DNA of 64,000 nucleotides. It comes from an uncultured Sphingomonadales bacterium. Lineage in GTDB: Bacteria; Pseudomonadota; Alphaproteobacteria; Sphingomonadales; Rhodothalassiaceae. The notes beneath the pieces were generated by a model that was not told where the DNA came from, did no database searches, and worked only from the letters and a program-made list of their open reading frames with translations. Below, piece by piece: positions 35,071-43,395 of the stretch; the first letter of the stretch is position 1; each line of letters opens with the position of its first letter. The DNA is taken from positions 62,001 to 126,000 of the forward strand of contig CANMND010000006.1 of NCBI GenBank assembly GCA_947499155.1, given 5' to 3'. A program made the position numbers and the translations under genes.

Positions 35071-35382
35071 TCACGCGGTGGGTCTGATTGTAATACCGTC
35101 TGGCGACAGGGGTTTGTCGCCATCCAGAGTCACAGAGGTAACCTTGTCCACTTGGGAAAAGGCCGGCCCGTTCCTTCATTTGGCAGTCATGATATCGAGT
35201 TTTTTGCCGGGGCCAACAAGCACGGCTTCAACCGACCCGTTATGCCTGTTCCGCACCCAGCCGTTCAGGCCAAGCTCTTGGGCTTCGCGGGCAAGCCATG
35301 CGCGATAGCCAACTCCTTGAACAAGACCTGTGATAAAAAGGTGACGATGTTCAGATTTATTTAATACACTTTTTTCTTGCAT
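35071..35382 (-). pseudogene. Acylphosphatase interrupted by an in-frame TGA
   Basis: The frame starts at ATG 35382 and shows the acylphosphatase active site: [14 protein letters not shown] (phosphate-binding Arg) and [13 protein letters not shown] (catalytic Asn). It meets a TGA at 35178-35176 after only 68 codons, but the same frame then continues with family-like sequence (RNGPAFSQVDKVTSVTLDGD ... ITIRPTA) to a normal stop at 35071. Without the TGA the protein would be about 103 aa, the expected size for this family. The TGA replaces a position that is often Cys in homologues (…AC-RRGP…), so a single TGC/TGT to TGA change explains it. The N-terminal 68 residues alone lack the last strand and helix. 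Confidence 0.8.
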
Positions 35383-35480
35383 AAATTTCTGTTTTCCTTA
35401 TGGAATTGTCATGGCCTGTGGCTGTCAAACGCCCCTTGTGGTTTTGTTGCCCTCGTAGAAATAGCTGAAAGGATACCCTC

Positions 35481-36140
35481 ATGAGCCTTTATTCACAAAC
35501 CTGGATTCATCTTATGCTTTTTGGTTTTTGGATTGGAACTCATGTGGCGGTTGTTGCCCTGATGTGGCAGATGCGTTTCGCCGAAGGGCATGAGGAAGGA
35601 CAAAAACGTCTGACCGGTGCCATGGAATCTGTCGAGCGCCTGTCAAGGACAGCTTTTGTCTTGATGCTGCCAATGGGCCTGCAGCTTGCAGAAAATATGG
35701 GGCTGTTTCAGCTTGGCGGGATGGGAGCACTTGGCGTCTGGATCATCGCCATAATTTGGCTCATTGGCCTTTGGACGCAACCTCGGGGTACCAGAACCGA
35801 TATGGCCGTAGGCTTACGGGCTGCGCAAAGGGTTTTGATGGTAAGTGTTGGTCTGATCATGATCGGTACAGCCGCACTTTCCCTGTTGAATGGCAGTCCC
35901 ATTGCTCATGACTGGTTGTCAGGAAAGTTTGCACTTTATGGTGCGGCCCTGTTGCTTGTATTCGGAATTGAGTATGTCACCCAGCCCATACTGTATTCAG
36001 CAGCAGGTCCAGGTCTGCGACCGACTCGTCCTCTTGCGGAAGCGGTTAGTATCGCACTTCCAAAAGCGACTATCCTGTCAGTGCTGCTTTTGATCTGCCT
36101 GGGTGCTGCCAGCTATTTGGGCCTTGTTCAGCCGACCTGA
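35481..36140 (+). CDS. Integral membrane protein, 219 aa
   Basis: Unrecognised inner-membrane protein with six hydrophobic segments (for example IHLMLFGFWIGTHVAVVALM, GVWIIAIIWLIGLW, LMVSVGLIMIGTAALSLL, FALYGAALLLVFGIEYV, ATILSVLLLICLGAASYLGL). A His near the first helix (THVAVV) and the overall size resemble DUF2269/CopD-like membrane proteins, but no firm signature is present. The ribosome site GAAAGGA precedes the ATG. No functional neighbour. Confidence 0.75.
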   Translation: MSLYSQTWIHLMLFGFWIGTHVAVVALMWQMRFAEGHEEGQKRLTGAMESVERLSRTAFVLMLPMGLQLAENMGLFQLGGMGALGVWIIAIIWLIGLWTQPRGTRTDMAVGLRAAQRVLMVSVGLIMIGTAALSLLNGSPIAHDWLSGKFALYGAALLLVFGIEYVTQPILYSAAGPGLRPTRPLAEAVSIALPKATILSVLLLICLGAASYLGLVQPT

Positions 36141-36499
36141 TGAAATAATGGCGGTTGGCCTTATGGGGCCTCCTGTTACATCATTTATCCAGAATAAAAA
36201 AAGCGGCCCTGTCAGTAAGCAGGAGCCGCTTTATAAGTTTGCGGGGCCATCCTCAGGCAGAATGGACCCAGATGTCTCATCGAACATCAGGCATATCTGA
36301 CAAGACAATGTTCTGGACTGCACGCCCCATGCCAGATTTACAGAATGGCAGAAATCATACAGATATTGATATGCTCGGGCCGGATCTGCGTGCATCTGTC
36401 CCAAATCATGGCAGGCCTGGCGACCGGTTCTGGAACAATTGTTTCAAATTGAAACGGCTTCCCTTTGCCCCCAGCGTGGGATATCCACCGAACGCCTTA
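36141..36499. other. Intergenic region with a convergent terminator
   Basis: Apart from the hairpin at 36200-36232, I see nothing here. The open frame that runs rightwards from 36155 overlaps the real minus-strand gene and has no family resemblance. Confidence 0.5.
36200..36232. terminator. Bidirectional terminator between convergent genes
   Basis: AAAGCGGC (36200-36207) pairs with GCCGCTTT (36225-36232), and CCTG/CAGG extend the stem with one bulged A. A tract on the left and T tract on the right suit termination in both directions. Confidence 0.7.
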
Positions 36500-37198
36500 T
36501 CAGATATCCTCAGGCTCTATTTGTCGATAAGTCAGCTTTTCGCCCTTATGGGTCATAATATTGGCCTCGACCAGATATCCTGCATCATCCACCCAGAACT
36601 CATGGCTAAGCTCACCTGTCTTCAGGTCAATGATCTGATAATAGCGGGTGTCGTAGGCTTGGTCATTCATGAGATGATTTCGGCGGCCTTCATAGTAGAG
36701 ACGGGACTCATGCAAGTTCCCTGACAGGGTATCGAGAAGAGTGAAATCCTTGGTTCCAGAAGAAATCCAGAAGTCAGGCATGGTGAAACTGCTGGGGGCA
36801 ATATTGTCTGGGACTTTTATGACGCCCTTTATGGTGTTGACTATATATTGGCCATCAGAAACACGCACTTCGACTTCTTTGGTTTTGCTGTTTTCCCGGG
36901 TGAAACTGTCCATTTTTACCAGGCGTCCATTGTGCCATTCTTCGTGGGCATTATGGTCCAGTCTGAACAATGTAATAAATACCAGCTTCACACGAATTTT
37001 CGCGGTTATATCGACCAAAATAGTCCCAGATTTTTCCGGTCCGAAACTGACGGTATGGGTGCCGATGGACGAACCCTTTCGAATGATTTCGTATGTCAGA
37101 CTTGTAATGTCCGGAGCCTTGTCTACAGCCTGGGCAGGAAGGCCAAGAAGCAATAGTACAGACAGCACTATCTTCTTTAAATGATGAGTGTGAAGCAA
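36500..37198 (-). CDS. DUF6134-like periplasmic protein
   Basis: Exported beta-rich protein of 232 aa. The N-terminus (LKKIVLSVLLLLGLPAQA) is a signal peptide cleaved before VDKAPD. The mature part alternates hydrophobic and polar residues in the manner of the DUF6134/DUF3108 beta-sheet family (LTYEIIRKGSSIGTHTVSFG near the start, FWVDDAGYLVEANI near the end). The annotated start is a TTG (37198), and I see no better in-frame ATG. Function unknown; family members are thought to sit in the periplasm. Confidence 0.7.
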   Translation of the reverse strand: MLHTHHLKKIVLSVLLLLGLPAQAVDKAPDITSLTYEIIRKGSSIGTHTVSFGPEKSGTILVDITAKIRVKLVFITLFRLDHNAHEEWHNGRLVKMDSFTRENSKTKEVEVRVSDGQYIVNTIKGVIKVPDNIAPSSFTMPDFWISSGTKDFTLLDTLSGNLHESRLYYEGRRNHLMNDQAYDTRYYQIIDLKTGELSHEFWVDDAGYLVEANIMTHKGEKLTYRQIEPEDI

Positions 37199-37381
37199 AG
37201 GCGGTACCGTTTCTAAAATACGCCGTCAACACATGACAACTGGTTCAAAGTGGAGGTCAATTCCTATTTTACAAACACAGGATAGCGAATTATGGCAGTA
37301 TACTCCAGTAAGAACGAGCAATCTTTTATCATAAGATCAAGGACGACTATAGGACGAGCGATCGACACTTATTGGTGTTAT

Positions 37382-38428
37382 TTAATCGCTTGTTTTGGCT
37401 GTTGTGGTACTTTCGCTTTCGCAATTGGAGGGCATAAGCATTTTTGACAATGCAAGGGAACAGGTCCCTTTTGCATCAGTTGAGCCTATGTTCGCGATTG
37501 AATATCCTGGTCGACTGGGGGCCAGATCCAGATGATCGAAGTCTTCAAGGTTATTGCCACGAATGACCTGCTTTACATCGTGAACATAAGCTTCCCTTCT
37601 TTCAGAATACTGTATGAGCGTCGGGGCAAGCGCTTGGCCTGTGATAGGGCGCTCCTCTGCTTTGAGGGAGGCCCTGCGTAGTCTCAGATCCGTATAAACA
37701 GGATTTCGATTGAGGTTGAGCATATAAACGCGAACGGAATCGATCAGATAGTCAAACGCCCTTACTCTGTGCCTGAGGCCTTCCTCTCGGCCTTCGGGAA
37801 CGATGCCCTTATGACTGTTGCTCCAGGTCCACTGTCCATAAAGGGCGTTCCCTTCCCGTGCAAAGCGTGAGGTCCCCCAGCCACTTTCGATGGCTGCCTG
37901 TGCCAGCGCAAGACTGGGCGGGATTTTATCAACACGCCTTAAAAGGATATCAAAGTCGATATCCCTCACAGAATGGATGTCTTTCATGCCATACCGTTGT
38001 GCGATTTCACGCACCCAGCGCCTTTCCATCGGGCTTAGATGTGCGCCGCGTTCACGACGGCTGATCAGCGAAATAAGGCGTTCCCGGTCTTGCTCAATCA
38101 GTTCATTTGCCCGCAAAATCAATGGCAGGAGACTCGCGATGAATACACGTTTTTTCTCAGACGTCTTGGCCACATCGCCAATACCGGAAGGCAGTCTTGC
38201 CAAAAATGTACGCGGAACAGAGGCATTGGATGCTCGGATATCTGGAAGGCTGTACCCCAGAACCTGTTCAAGCCCATCACTGGCAGGCGGCGGTGTAAAA
38301 TGTCGGCTATAGGTGATTCGTTGCGCAAACAGGGCGCGCTCCATTGCCTTCTGGACCAGGAGATAGGCACCTCCAAAGGTCCCCGTTAGCAAGGCCGCAA
38401 GGCAAAACGCAGGAATAAAACGATGCAT
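37382..38428 (-). CDS. Bax-like glucosaminidase-domain protein
   Basis: Peptidoglycan hydrolase-type protein of 348 aa with an N-terminal membrane anchor (FIPAFCLAALLTGTFGGAYLL). The C-terminal half is a GH73/Bax glucosaminidase domain with the catalytic Glu in ALAQAAIESGWGTSRFAREGNALYGQWTW and downstream FDYLIDSVRVYMLNLN. It probably cleaves or remodels peptidoglycan in the periplasm. The gene is divergent from mipZ, with 147 bases between them. Confidence 0.85.
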   Translation of the reverse strand: MHRFIPAFCLAALLTGTFGGAYLLVQKAMERALFAQRITYSRHFTPPPASDGLEQVLGYSLPDIRASNASVPRTFLARLPSGIGDVAKTSEKKRVFIASLLPLILRANELIEQDRERLISLISRRERGAHLSPMERRWVREIAQRYGMKDIHSVRDIDFDILLRRVDKIPPSLALAQAAIESGWGTSRFAREGNALYGQWTWSNSHKGIVPEGREEGLRHRVRAFDYLIDSVRVYMLNLNRNPVYTDLRLRRASLKAEERPITGQALAPTLIQYSERREAYVHDVKQVIRGNNLEDFDHLDLAPSRPGYSIANIGSTDAKGTCSLALSKMLMPSNCESESTTTAKTSD

Positions 38429-38575
38429 GAGCCAATCCGTTGTTCAGTTACGGTGCCTGACATGTGCTGATTGGAGACTTTATGTCAATGCCTGGCGGAC
38501 ATGGCACTGCCTGTATTGACAGCACACCATAAGGCTCGCCACAAAGGGGCCACAAATCATGAGCGGGAGGATGTC

Positions 38576-39433
38576 GTGTTGACACGGCCAGCGGGCAAGG
38601 GAGCACATATCATTGTGCTTGGAAATGAAAAGGGCGGGTCGGGGAAATCGACGACTGCCATGCATATCATTATGGGATTAGTGGAGCAGGGGAGGTCTGT
38701 TGCCGCTATCGACCTGGATTCAAGGCAGCGCACTCTTTCTCGCTATCTGGAGAACAGAAATGCCCATGCACTGGAAAAGAGCCTTGATCTTGCCTTGCCA
38801 TTGATCCGAACGCTTCATAAGTCCAAGGCCAATCTTATAGATTCTGCGGAAGCCGAAGAACGTGCCAATTTCACAGAAACGCTTGCCGAGCTTAGTGTAG
38901 CCCACGATGTGGTGGTGATCGATTGTCCCGGTAGTGACACATATATGGCGCGGCTGGCCCATTCAGTGGCCGACACCATTGTAACGCCACTGAATGACAG
39001 TTTTGTTGATCTAGACTTGTTGGCACGGGTCAATCGGGACAGCTATGAAGTGGAAACCCCCAGCCTTTATGCAGAAATGGTGTGGGAGGCACGTAAACGC
39101 CGCGCCATGGCTGATCGGGGCCAGATAGACTGGATCGTTATGCGCAACAGGGTCGCAACGCTTAATGCGCGCAACAAGGCACGGGTTGAGAAGGTATTGG
39201 CAAAGTTGGCGCGGCGCATCGGTTTTCGGTTTGTACCGGGCTTAAGTGAGCGGGTGGTTTATCGTGAGATGTTTTTAAAGGGTCTAACCCTGGTGGATTT
39301 GCGCCAGAAGCCAAATACCAAAGGAGGCCTGACCATGAGTGAGGTTGCCGCCCGACAGGAGCTTCGCCAGCTTGTCATGGCACTAAACCTTCCGCCTGTG
39401 AAGGAACCCATGGAACTGGTGCAAGAGGCGTAA
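38576..39433 (+). CDS. mipZ: Division-plane positioning ATPase MipZ
   Basis: ParA/MinD-type P-loop ATPase, 285 aa. In Alphaproteobacteria MipZ binds the ParB-origin complex and inhibits FtsZ polymerisation near the poles, placing the Z ring at midcell. The deviant Walker A is VLGNEKGGSGKSTTAMHI, Walker B/switch regions are IDLDSRQRT and VVVIDCPGSDT, and the MipZ-specific ending includes FVPGLSERVVYREMFLKGLTL. The frame is open from 38471, but the GTG at 38576 (or TTG 38579) directly follows GGGAGG and matches the short N-terminus usual for MipZ. It stands alone, with no parAB nearby. Confidence 0.92.
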   Translation: MLTRPAGKGAHIIVLGNEKGGSGKSTTAMHIIMGLVEQGRSVAAIDLDSRQRTLSRYLENRNAHALEKSLDLALPLIRTLHKSKANLIDSAEAEERANFTETLAELSVAHDVVVIDCPGSDTYMARLAHSVADTIVTPLNDSFVDLDLLARVNRDSYEVETPSLYAEMVWEARKRRAMADRGQIDWIVMRNRVATLNARNKARVEKVLAKLARRIGFRFVPGLSERVVYREMFLKGLTLVDLRQKPNTKGGLTMSEVAARQELRQLVMALNLPPVKEPMELVQEA

Positions 39434-39437
39434 GAAA

Positions 39438-39470
39438 AAGGCCGTGAGCAGTTTATCCTGCCACGGCCTT
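39438..39470 (-). terminator. Terminator between mipZ and the CTERM gene
   Basis: AAGGCCGTG (39438-39446) and CACGGCCTT (39462-39470) form a 9-bp stem. On the minus strand it is followed by TTTTTCTTA, ending the CTERM gene; on the plus strand it may also stop mipZ transcripts. Confidence 0.75.
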
Positions 39471-39499
39471 ATCAGCCTTGAGTTTCAGAATGCAAAGTA

Positions 39500-40093
39500 T
39501 CAGGCTGCGTCAGTCCGACGACGCATGAAGGCTGCCAGCCCAAGTCCAAATCCGAAAATCAGGATAGTCGCGGGCAGGGGTATGTCTGTGACTGTGGAAA
39601 TCACATCAAGTTCGATACGAAAATCCCAGGTTCCGCCAAAACCGGAGCGGCTGGCTTGGTAGAACTGTCGGTATGTACCTTCAGTCCAGTTCAGACCATT
39701 TAAAGACATAGTTTGCACAGTCTCTGCGAGCCAGTTGACAGTAGCGGTTGTTGCCATAAGCGATGGTTCATCGAGACCACGGAGTATAGTCGCGCTGGTC
39801 CATGATGCAGGAGGTGCTGCTTCGAAAGACAGATTGCCAAACGTGTAGCGATAATTGACCAGCTCTGTACCGGCCTGAATATTGAAGACAAAGTCAGAAA
39901 CTGAGAAACATCCGACTTTGCTTGTCCAGCAATCGCTGCCTTCAATGATATTCGTGCCGACTCCCAAATCAAGCGGCGTACTGGCATTCAGCGGTCCATC
40001 AATATCTTCTACATAGTGAATGGGCGTGGCGCTGACGCCCGCGGGCATTGCAGCAAAGAGGATAATGGAAACAACTGCACTTAGGGTTTTCAT
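39500..40093 (-). CDS. VPLPA-CTERM-type exported protein (copy 1)
   Basis: Exported protein of 197 aa with ATG at 40093, preceded by AGAGGAAAAACC. It has a signal peptide (MKTLSAVVSIILFAAMPAGVSA). A beta-rich body opens PIHYVEDIDGPLNASTPLDLGVG and has a Cys pair (SDCWTSKVGC). The C-terminal sorting signal is IPLPATILIFGFGLGLAAFM followed by RRR. The PLPA motif, helix and Arg cluster match the exosortase-dependent VPLPA-CTERM class. A paralogue lies directly upstream on the same strand. No exosortase is in the window. Function unknown, presumably a surface or matrix protein. Confidence 0.82.
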   Translation of the reverse strand: MKTLSAVVSIILFAAMPAGVSATPIHYVEDIDGPLNASTPLDLGVGTNIIEGSDCWTSKVGCFSVSDFVFNIQAGTELVNYRYTFGNLSFEAAPPASWTSATILRGLDEPSLMATTATVNWLAETVQTMSLNGLNWTEGTYRQFYQASRSGFGGTWDFRIELDVISTVTDIPLPATILIFGFGLGLAAFMRRRTDAA

Positions 40094-40290
40094 GGTTTTT
40101 CCTCTGATCATCTTACTTGTTCTTATTCAAGCAATTAACGCGCCACATTATTTTGATGTTTAATATCAACGTGTTACGCTAATTCTGAATTAAGCCTCTT
40201 AAGGGTTTGTATAAATTTCTTACAGTTTTTACTGCAAACAGAAGCGAACAATCTCTTCATTGCCGCCTCTGGCTGCTCGATTGCATCAAG

Positions 40291-40896
40291 TCATGCTTTT
40301 ATACAGGTCATGCGTCGGCGTGCCAGTCCCATAAGGCCAAGGCCCATTCCAAAGAACAGAATAGTTGCAGGGAGCGGAATTTCGGCAAGGGCGGGTGCTA
40401 TATCAAGTTCAATCCGGAAGTCCCAGGATCCAAAAACACCTGTTCGCGAGCCTATGACAAACTGGCGATAATAGCCCGAGCCCAGAGGGGCAAGAAGATC
40501 AACAGCCAGTGTCTGCTCCTGACCAAGTAGCCAGTCACCAACATTGGAAATATTTAACCCCGGCTTGCCCATGCGTTTAATGGCAACCATGCCTTGCCAT
40601 CTGGGGAAGCTATGCCAGTAAAGAGTATCAACATCGCCGATGATGTAACGATAACCGGTCATTTGCATGTTTTCGGGAATTTCAAAGGCAAAATTCGTGA
40701 GTGTGTTACAGCCGATAATCGGAATGCCCCAACAACCGGTTCCCGTGACAATATTGGTCCCAGAGCCCATAACCAGCGGAGTGGAAGCTGAAAGTCGGCC
40801 GTCAACAGCTTCATGATAGGTAATAGGCGCAGCCTCAGCTTTCCCAGACAGACCCACACATAAAGCTACGGCAATCAAAATTCCCAAGATTCTCAT
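40291..40896 (-). CDS. VPLPA-CTERM-type exported protein (copy 2)
   Basis: Paralogue of the downstream gene, 201 aa. Signal peptide MRILGILIAVALCVGLSGKAEA, then PITYHEAVDGRLSASTPLVMGSG, the corresponding Cys pair (TGCWGIPIIGC), the motif SRTGVFGSWDFRIELDI shared with copy 1, and the C-terminal IPLPATILFFGMGLGLMGLA followed by RRR. The two genes share ends and the Cys spacing but have a diverged centre, which suggests an old tandem duplication. 197 bases separate them, so each may have its own promoter. Confidence 0.82.
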   Translation of the reverse strand: MRILGILIAVALCVGLSGKAEAAPITYHEAVDGRLSASTPLVMGSGTNIVTGTGCWGIPIIGCNTLTNFAFEIPENMQMTGYRYIIGDVDTLYWHSFPRWQGMVAIKRMGKPGLNISNVGDWLLGQEQTLAVDLLAPLGSGYYRQFVIGSRTGVFGSWDFRIELDIAPALAEIPLPATILFFGMGLGLMGLARRRMTCIKA

Positions 40897-41064
40897 TTCT
40901 GGCCCTCATGCAACTGATATTTCGACTACATATAAGCACAAGCTATGCCAGATGAATTTTCATTTGTTTAATAAGGGCTTATGGTGTAATTGAAAATCAC
41001 TCAAGAAGAGTTGTAAATATAACCAACAGCCACTGTCCGATTTTGGAACAGTTGTATACGTAAC

Positions 41065-43359
41065 TTATTTCTTTTTGCGGCGGCCCTTTGATTTTTTGCT
41101 TTTACCCGAAACGCCTGCGCTTCCTTTTCGCCCTTTCGGCAATGGGGCGCGTGGTGGAGTGCGTCTCCCCTTTTTAGCGGGCGACCGCTCATCCACAAGT
41201 TCCAGCTTCAGTCCACCTGAGACAGGCTGGGCTTCGACAAGACGCACGTCCACAATATCCCCCAGGCGATAGATTCGACCGTGGCGCTGGCCTATCAGGG
41301 CGTGACGGTGTTCTTCGAATACATAGTAATCGCTCCCCATGCTGGACATGGGAACCAGACCATCGCCGCCGGATGGCAGCAGGCTGACAAACAGGCCAAA
41401 GCGGGTAACGCCTGAGATAGTCCCCTTGAACTGTTCTCCCACGCGAGCTGCCAGAAATCCCGCCAGATAGCGGTCAACGGAATCCCGTTCAGCGGCCATG
41501 GCGCGACGTTCCATGTCTGACAGGCTCTCACCGAGTTCTGTCATCTGGGCCATATCCGTATCGGTCAGGCCATCCTTGCCAAGCCCCAGGGCGCGGATGA
41601 GACCACGGTGAACAAGGATATCTGCATAACGCCGGATGGGAGAGGTGAAATGTGCATAGCGATCAAGAGACAGGCCGAAATGCCCCTTGTTATCAGGACT
41701 GTAGCAGGCCTGAGTTTGGGTGCGCAGGACAATTTGGTTGATCAGTACTGAATGCGGAGTGTTGGAAAAATGTTCAAGAACCTTATTGAACATCCGTGGA
41801 GTGACCCGCTGCGCACGGGCCAGCCTGAAGTCCAGTGTATCCAGGAATTCCTGTAAAGACTCCACCCTGTCAGCCGCCGGTTCTTCATGAACGCGGTACA
41901 AACAGGGCGTGTGCTTTGCTTCCAGTGTTTCAGCAGCACAGACATTGGCGGCAATCATGTAATCTTCGATTACCCGGTGTGCCCTTAAGGCTGTACGTGA
42001 GATGATATCTACCACATGGCCCTGATCATCCAGCAGGATCCTCTTTTCATCGGATGTGATATTGAGAGGACCGCGGGCGCTACGCGCTTTATCCAGTGCG
42101 TCATGGGCTGCAAACAATGGTTTTAACACCGAGTCCAGCAGAGGCTTTGCCGCTGAAGACGGGTTGCCATCAATCGCGCCTTGCACCTCTTCATAAGAAA
42201 GATTGCCCGCCGAGCGCATAAGCGCCCGTGAAAAGCGATGACGGCGCTTGTTGCCCTTGGCATCAATCCAGATGTGACAGGCCATGATCGCGCGATCCTC
42301 ACCGGGCATAAGCGAACACAGGTCTGTTGAAAGCGTTTCCGGCAGCATGGGAACGACGCGATCAGGAAAATAGGCGGAATTTCCGCGCAGCCGGGCATCT
42401 TTGTCGATGGCGCCGCCGGGTCGGACATAATGTGCCACATCAGCAATAGCGACGATTATATGCCAGCCACCGGGATTATCTGGGTCTGTGTCACTTTCGG
42501 CAAAGACTGCATCATCATGGTCCCGCGCATCAGACGGATCGATTGTGATCAATGAGACATCGCGCAGATCTTCACGGCCTTCAAGAGTGGCAGGCTTTGC
42601 TTTTTCCGCTTCAGCTATGGCTTCCTCAGAAAAATCCGTTGGCAGGCCATATTGATGAATGGCTATAAGCGAGATATGGCGGACATCGGAGACATCGCCA
42701 TAATGTTCGATAATCCGCGAAGGCTTAAGACCCATGACCCGGTCATGACGGAGCGACAATAATTCAGCCAGCACCAGTTCGCCGTCTTTAGCGCCACCTT
42801 CATGACCTGCATTGACCAGAAGTTCGGCACGCTCTTTTTTGTCTACCGGGACAACACGGCCACCTGACGGCCCGCCATGAAAAATGCCCAGAAGCCTGCG
42901 GTTCGTTTTTTCCAGGGTTTTGATGATTGTCGCACTGTAGCTGATCTTGTCGTCATTTTTTTGTAACCGGACAAGTGCCCGGTCGCCACGACCAAGGGCA
43001 GGAACCTTGCTATGTCCCTTGGCCGCTCCAAGGTGGATCTTGGGCGGTGGAGTATCACTTTTCCAATTCAGGGGCTTGAGCAAGAGATCGCCAAAGGCGT
43101 CCGGGCCTTCGACTTCGATCATGGTGACAGAAGGCAGGTCCCCTGTGATACGCAGGGCCTTGGAGCGGTCACGTTCGACCGTTCCTTCGTCTTCCATTTC
43201 CCGTAACAGGCGCTTCAGCGCGATCCGGTCAGCACCTTTAATGGAAAAGGCGCGGGCCAGTTCGCGTCTTGTGACCTTGTCGGTGGCCTGTTCCATGAAC
43301 TCCAGAATATCAGCCTTGGAGGGTAAGGAGCCGGCATATTTTGTCGGGGGCTTTGTCAC
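41065..43359 (-). CDS. rnr: Ribonuclease R
   Basis: Processive 3'-5' exoribonuclease of the RNB family, 764 aa, GTG start. In order: N-terminal winged-helix region, cold-shock domains, the RNB catalytic domain with the Asp cluster ITIDPSDARDHDDAVFAESD near residue 280, and an S1 domain (EQFKGTISGVTRFGLFVSLL) near residue 640. A Lys/Arg/Pro-rich tail (residues about 720-764) is typical of RNase R and helps unwind structured RNA. It follows topA by 36 bases and is the last gene of the pyrB-to-rnr operon. Confidence 0.96.
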   Translation of the reverse strand: MTKPPTKYAGSLPSKADILEFMEQATDKVTRRELARAFSIKGADRIALKRLLREMEDEGTVERDRSKALRITGDLPSVTMIEVEGPDAFGDLLLKPLNWKSDTPPPKIHLGAAKGHSKVPALGRGDRALVRLQKNDDKISYSATIIKTLEKTNRRLLGIFHGGPSGGRVVPVDKKERAELLVNAGHEGGAKDGELVLAELLSLRHDRVMGLKPSRIIEHYGDVSDVRHISLIAIHQYGLPTDFSEEAIAEAEKAKPATLEGREDLRDVSLITIDPSDARDHDDAVFAESDTDPDNPGGWHIIVAIADVAHYVRPGGAIDKDARLRGNSAYFPDRVVPMLPETLSTDLCSLMPGEDRAIMACHIWIDAKGNKRRHRFSRALMRSAGNLSYEEVQGAIDGNPSSAAKPLLDSVLKPLFAAHDALDKARSARGPLNITSDEKRILLDDQGHVVDIISRTALRAHRVIEDYMIAANVCAAETLEAKHTPCLYRVHEEPAADRVESLQEFLDTLDFRLARAQRVTPRMFNKVLEHFSNTPHSVLINQIVLRTQTQACYSPDNKGHFGLSLDRYAHFTSPIRRYADILVHRGLIRALGLGKDGLTDTDMAQMTELGESLSDMERRAMAAERDSVDRYLAGFLAARVGEQFKGTISGVTRFGLFVSLLPSGGDGLVPMSSMGSDYYVFEEHRHALIGQRHGRIYRLGDIVDVRLVEAQPVSGGLKLELVDERSPAKKGRRTPPRAPLPKGRKGSAGVSGKSKKSKGRRKKK

Positions 43360-43395
43360 GCTTTGCTTTCTACCTGCGCCGCCCCGGATACGGGG

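Noticed and set aside
35140-35178. Selenocysteine insertion in the acylphosphatase
   Set aside because: The TGA is at a position often occupied by Cys, but the following bases do not form an evident short stem with a GGUC-type apical loop, and the position is not catalytic; a point mutation is simpler.
36155-36724. Plus-strand frame of 189 aa between the membrane protein and the DUF6134-like gene
   Set aside because: It crosses a terminator hairpin and then runs antisense to the exported protein gene; no family resemblance.
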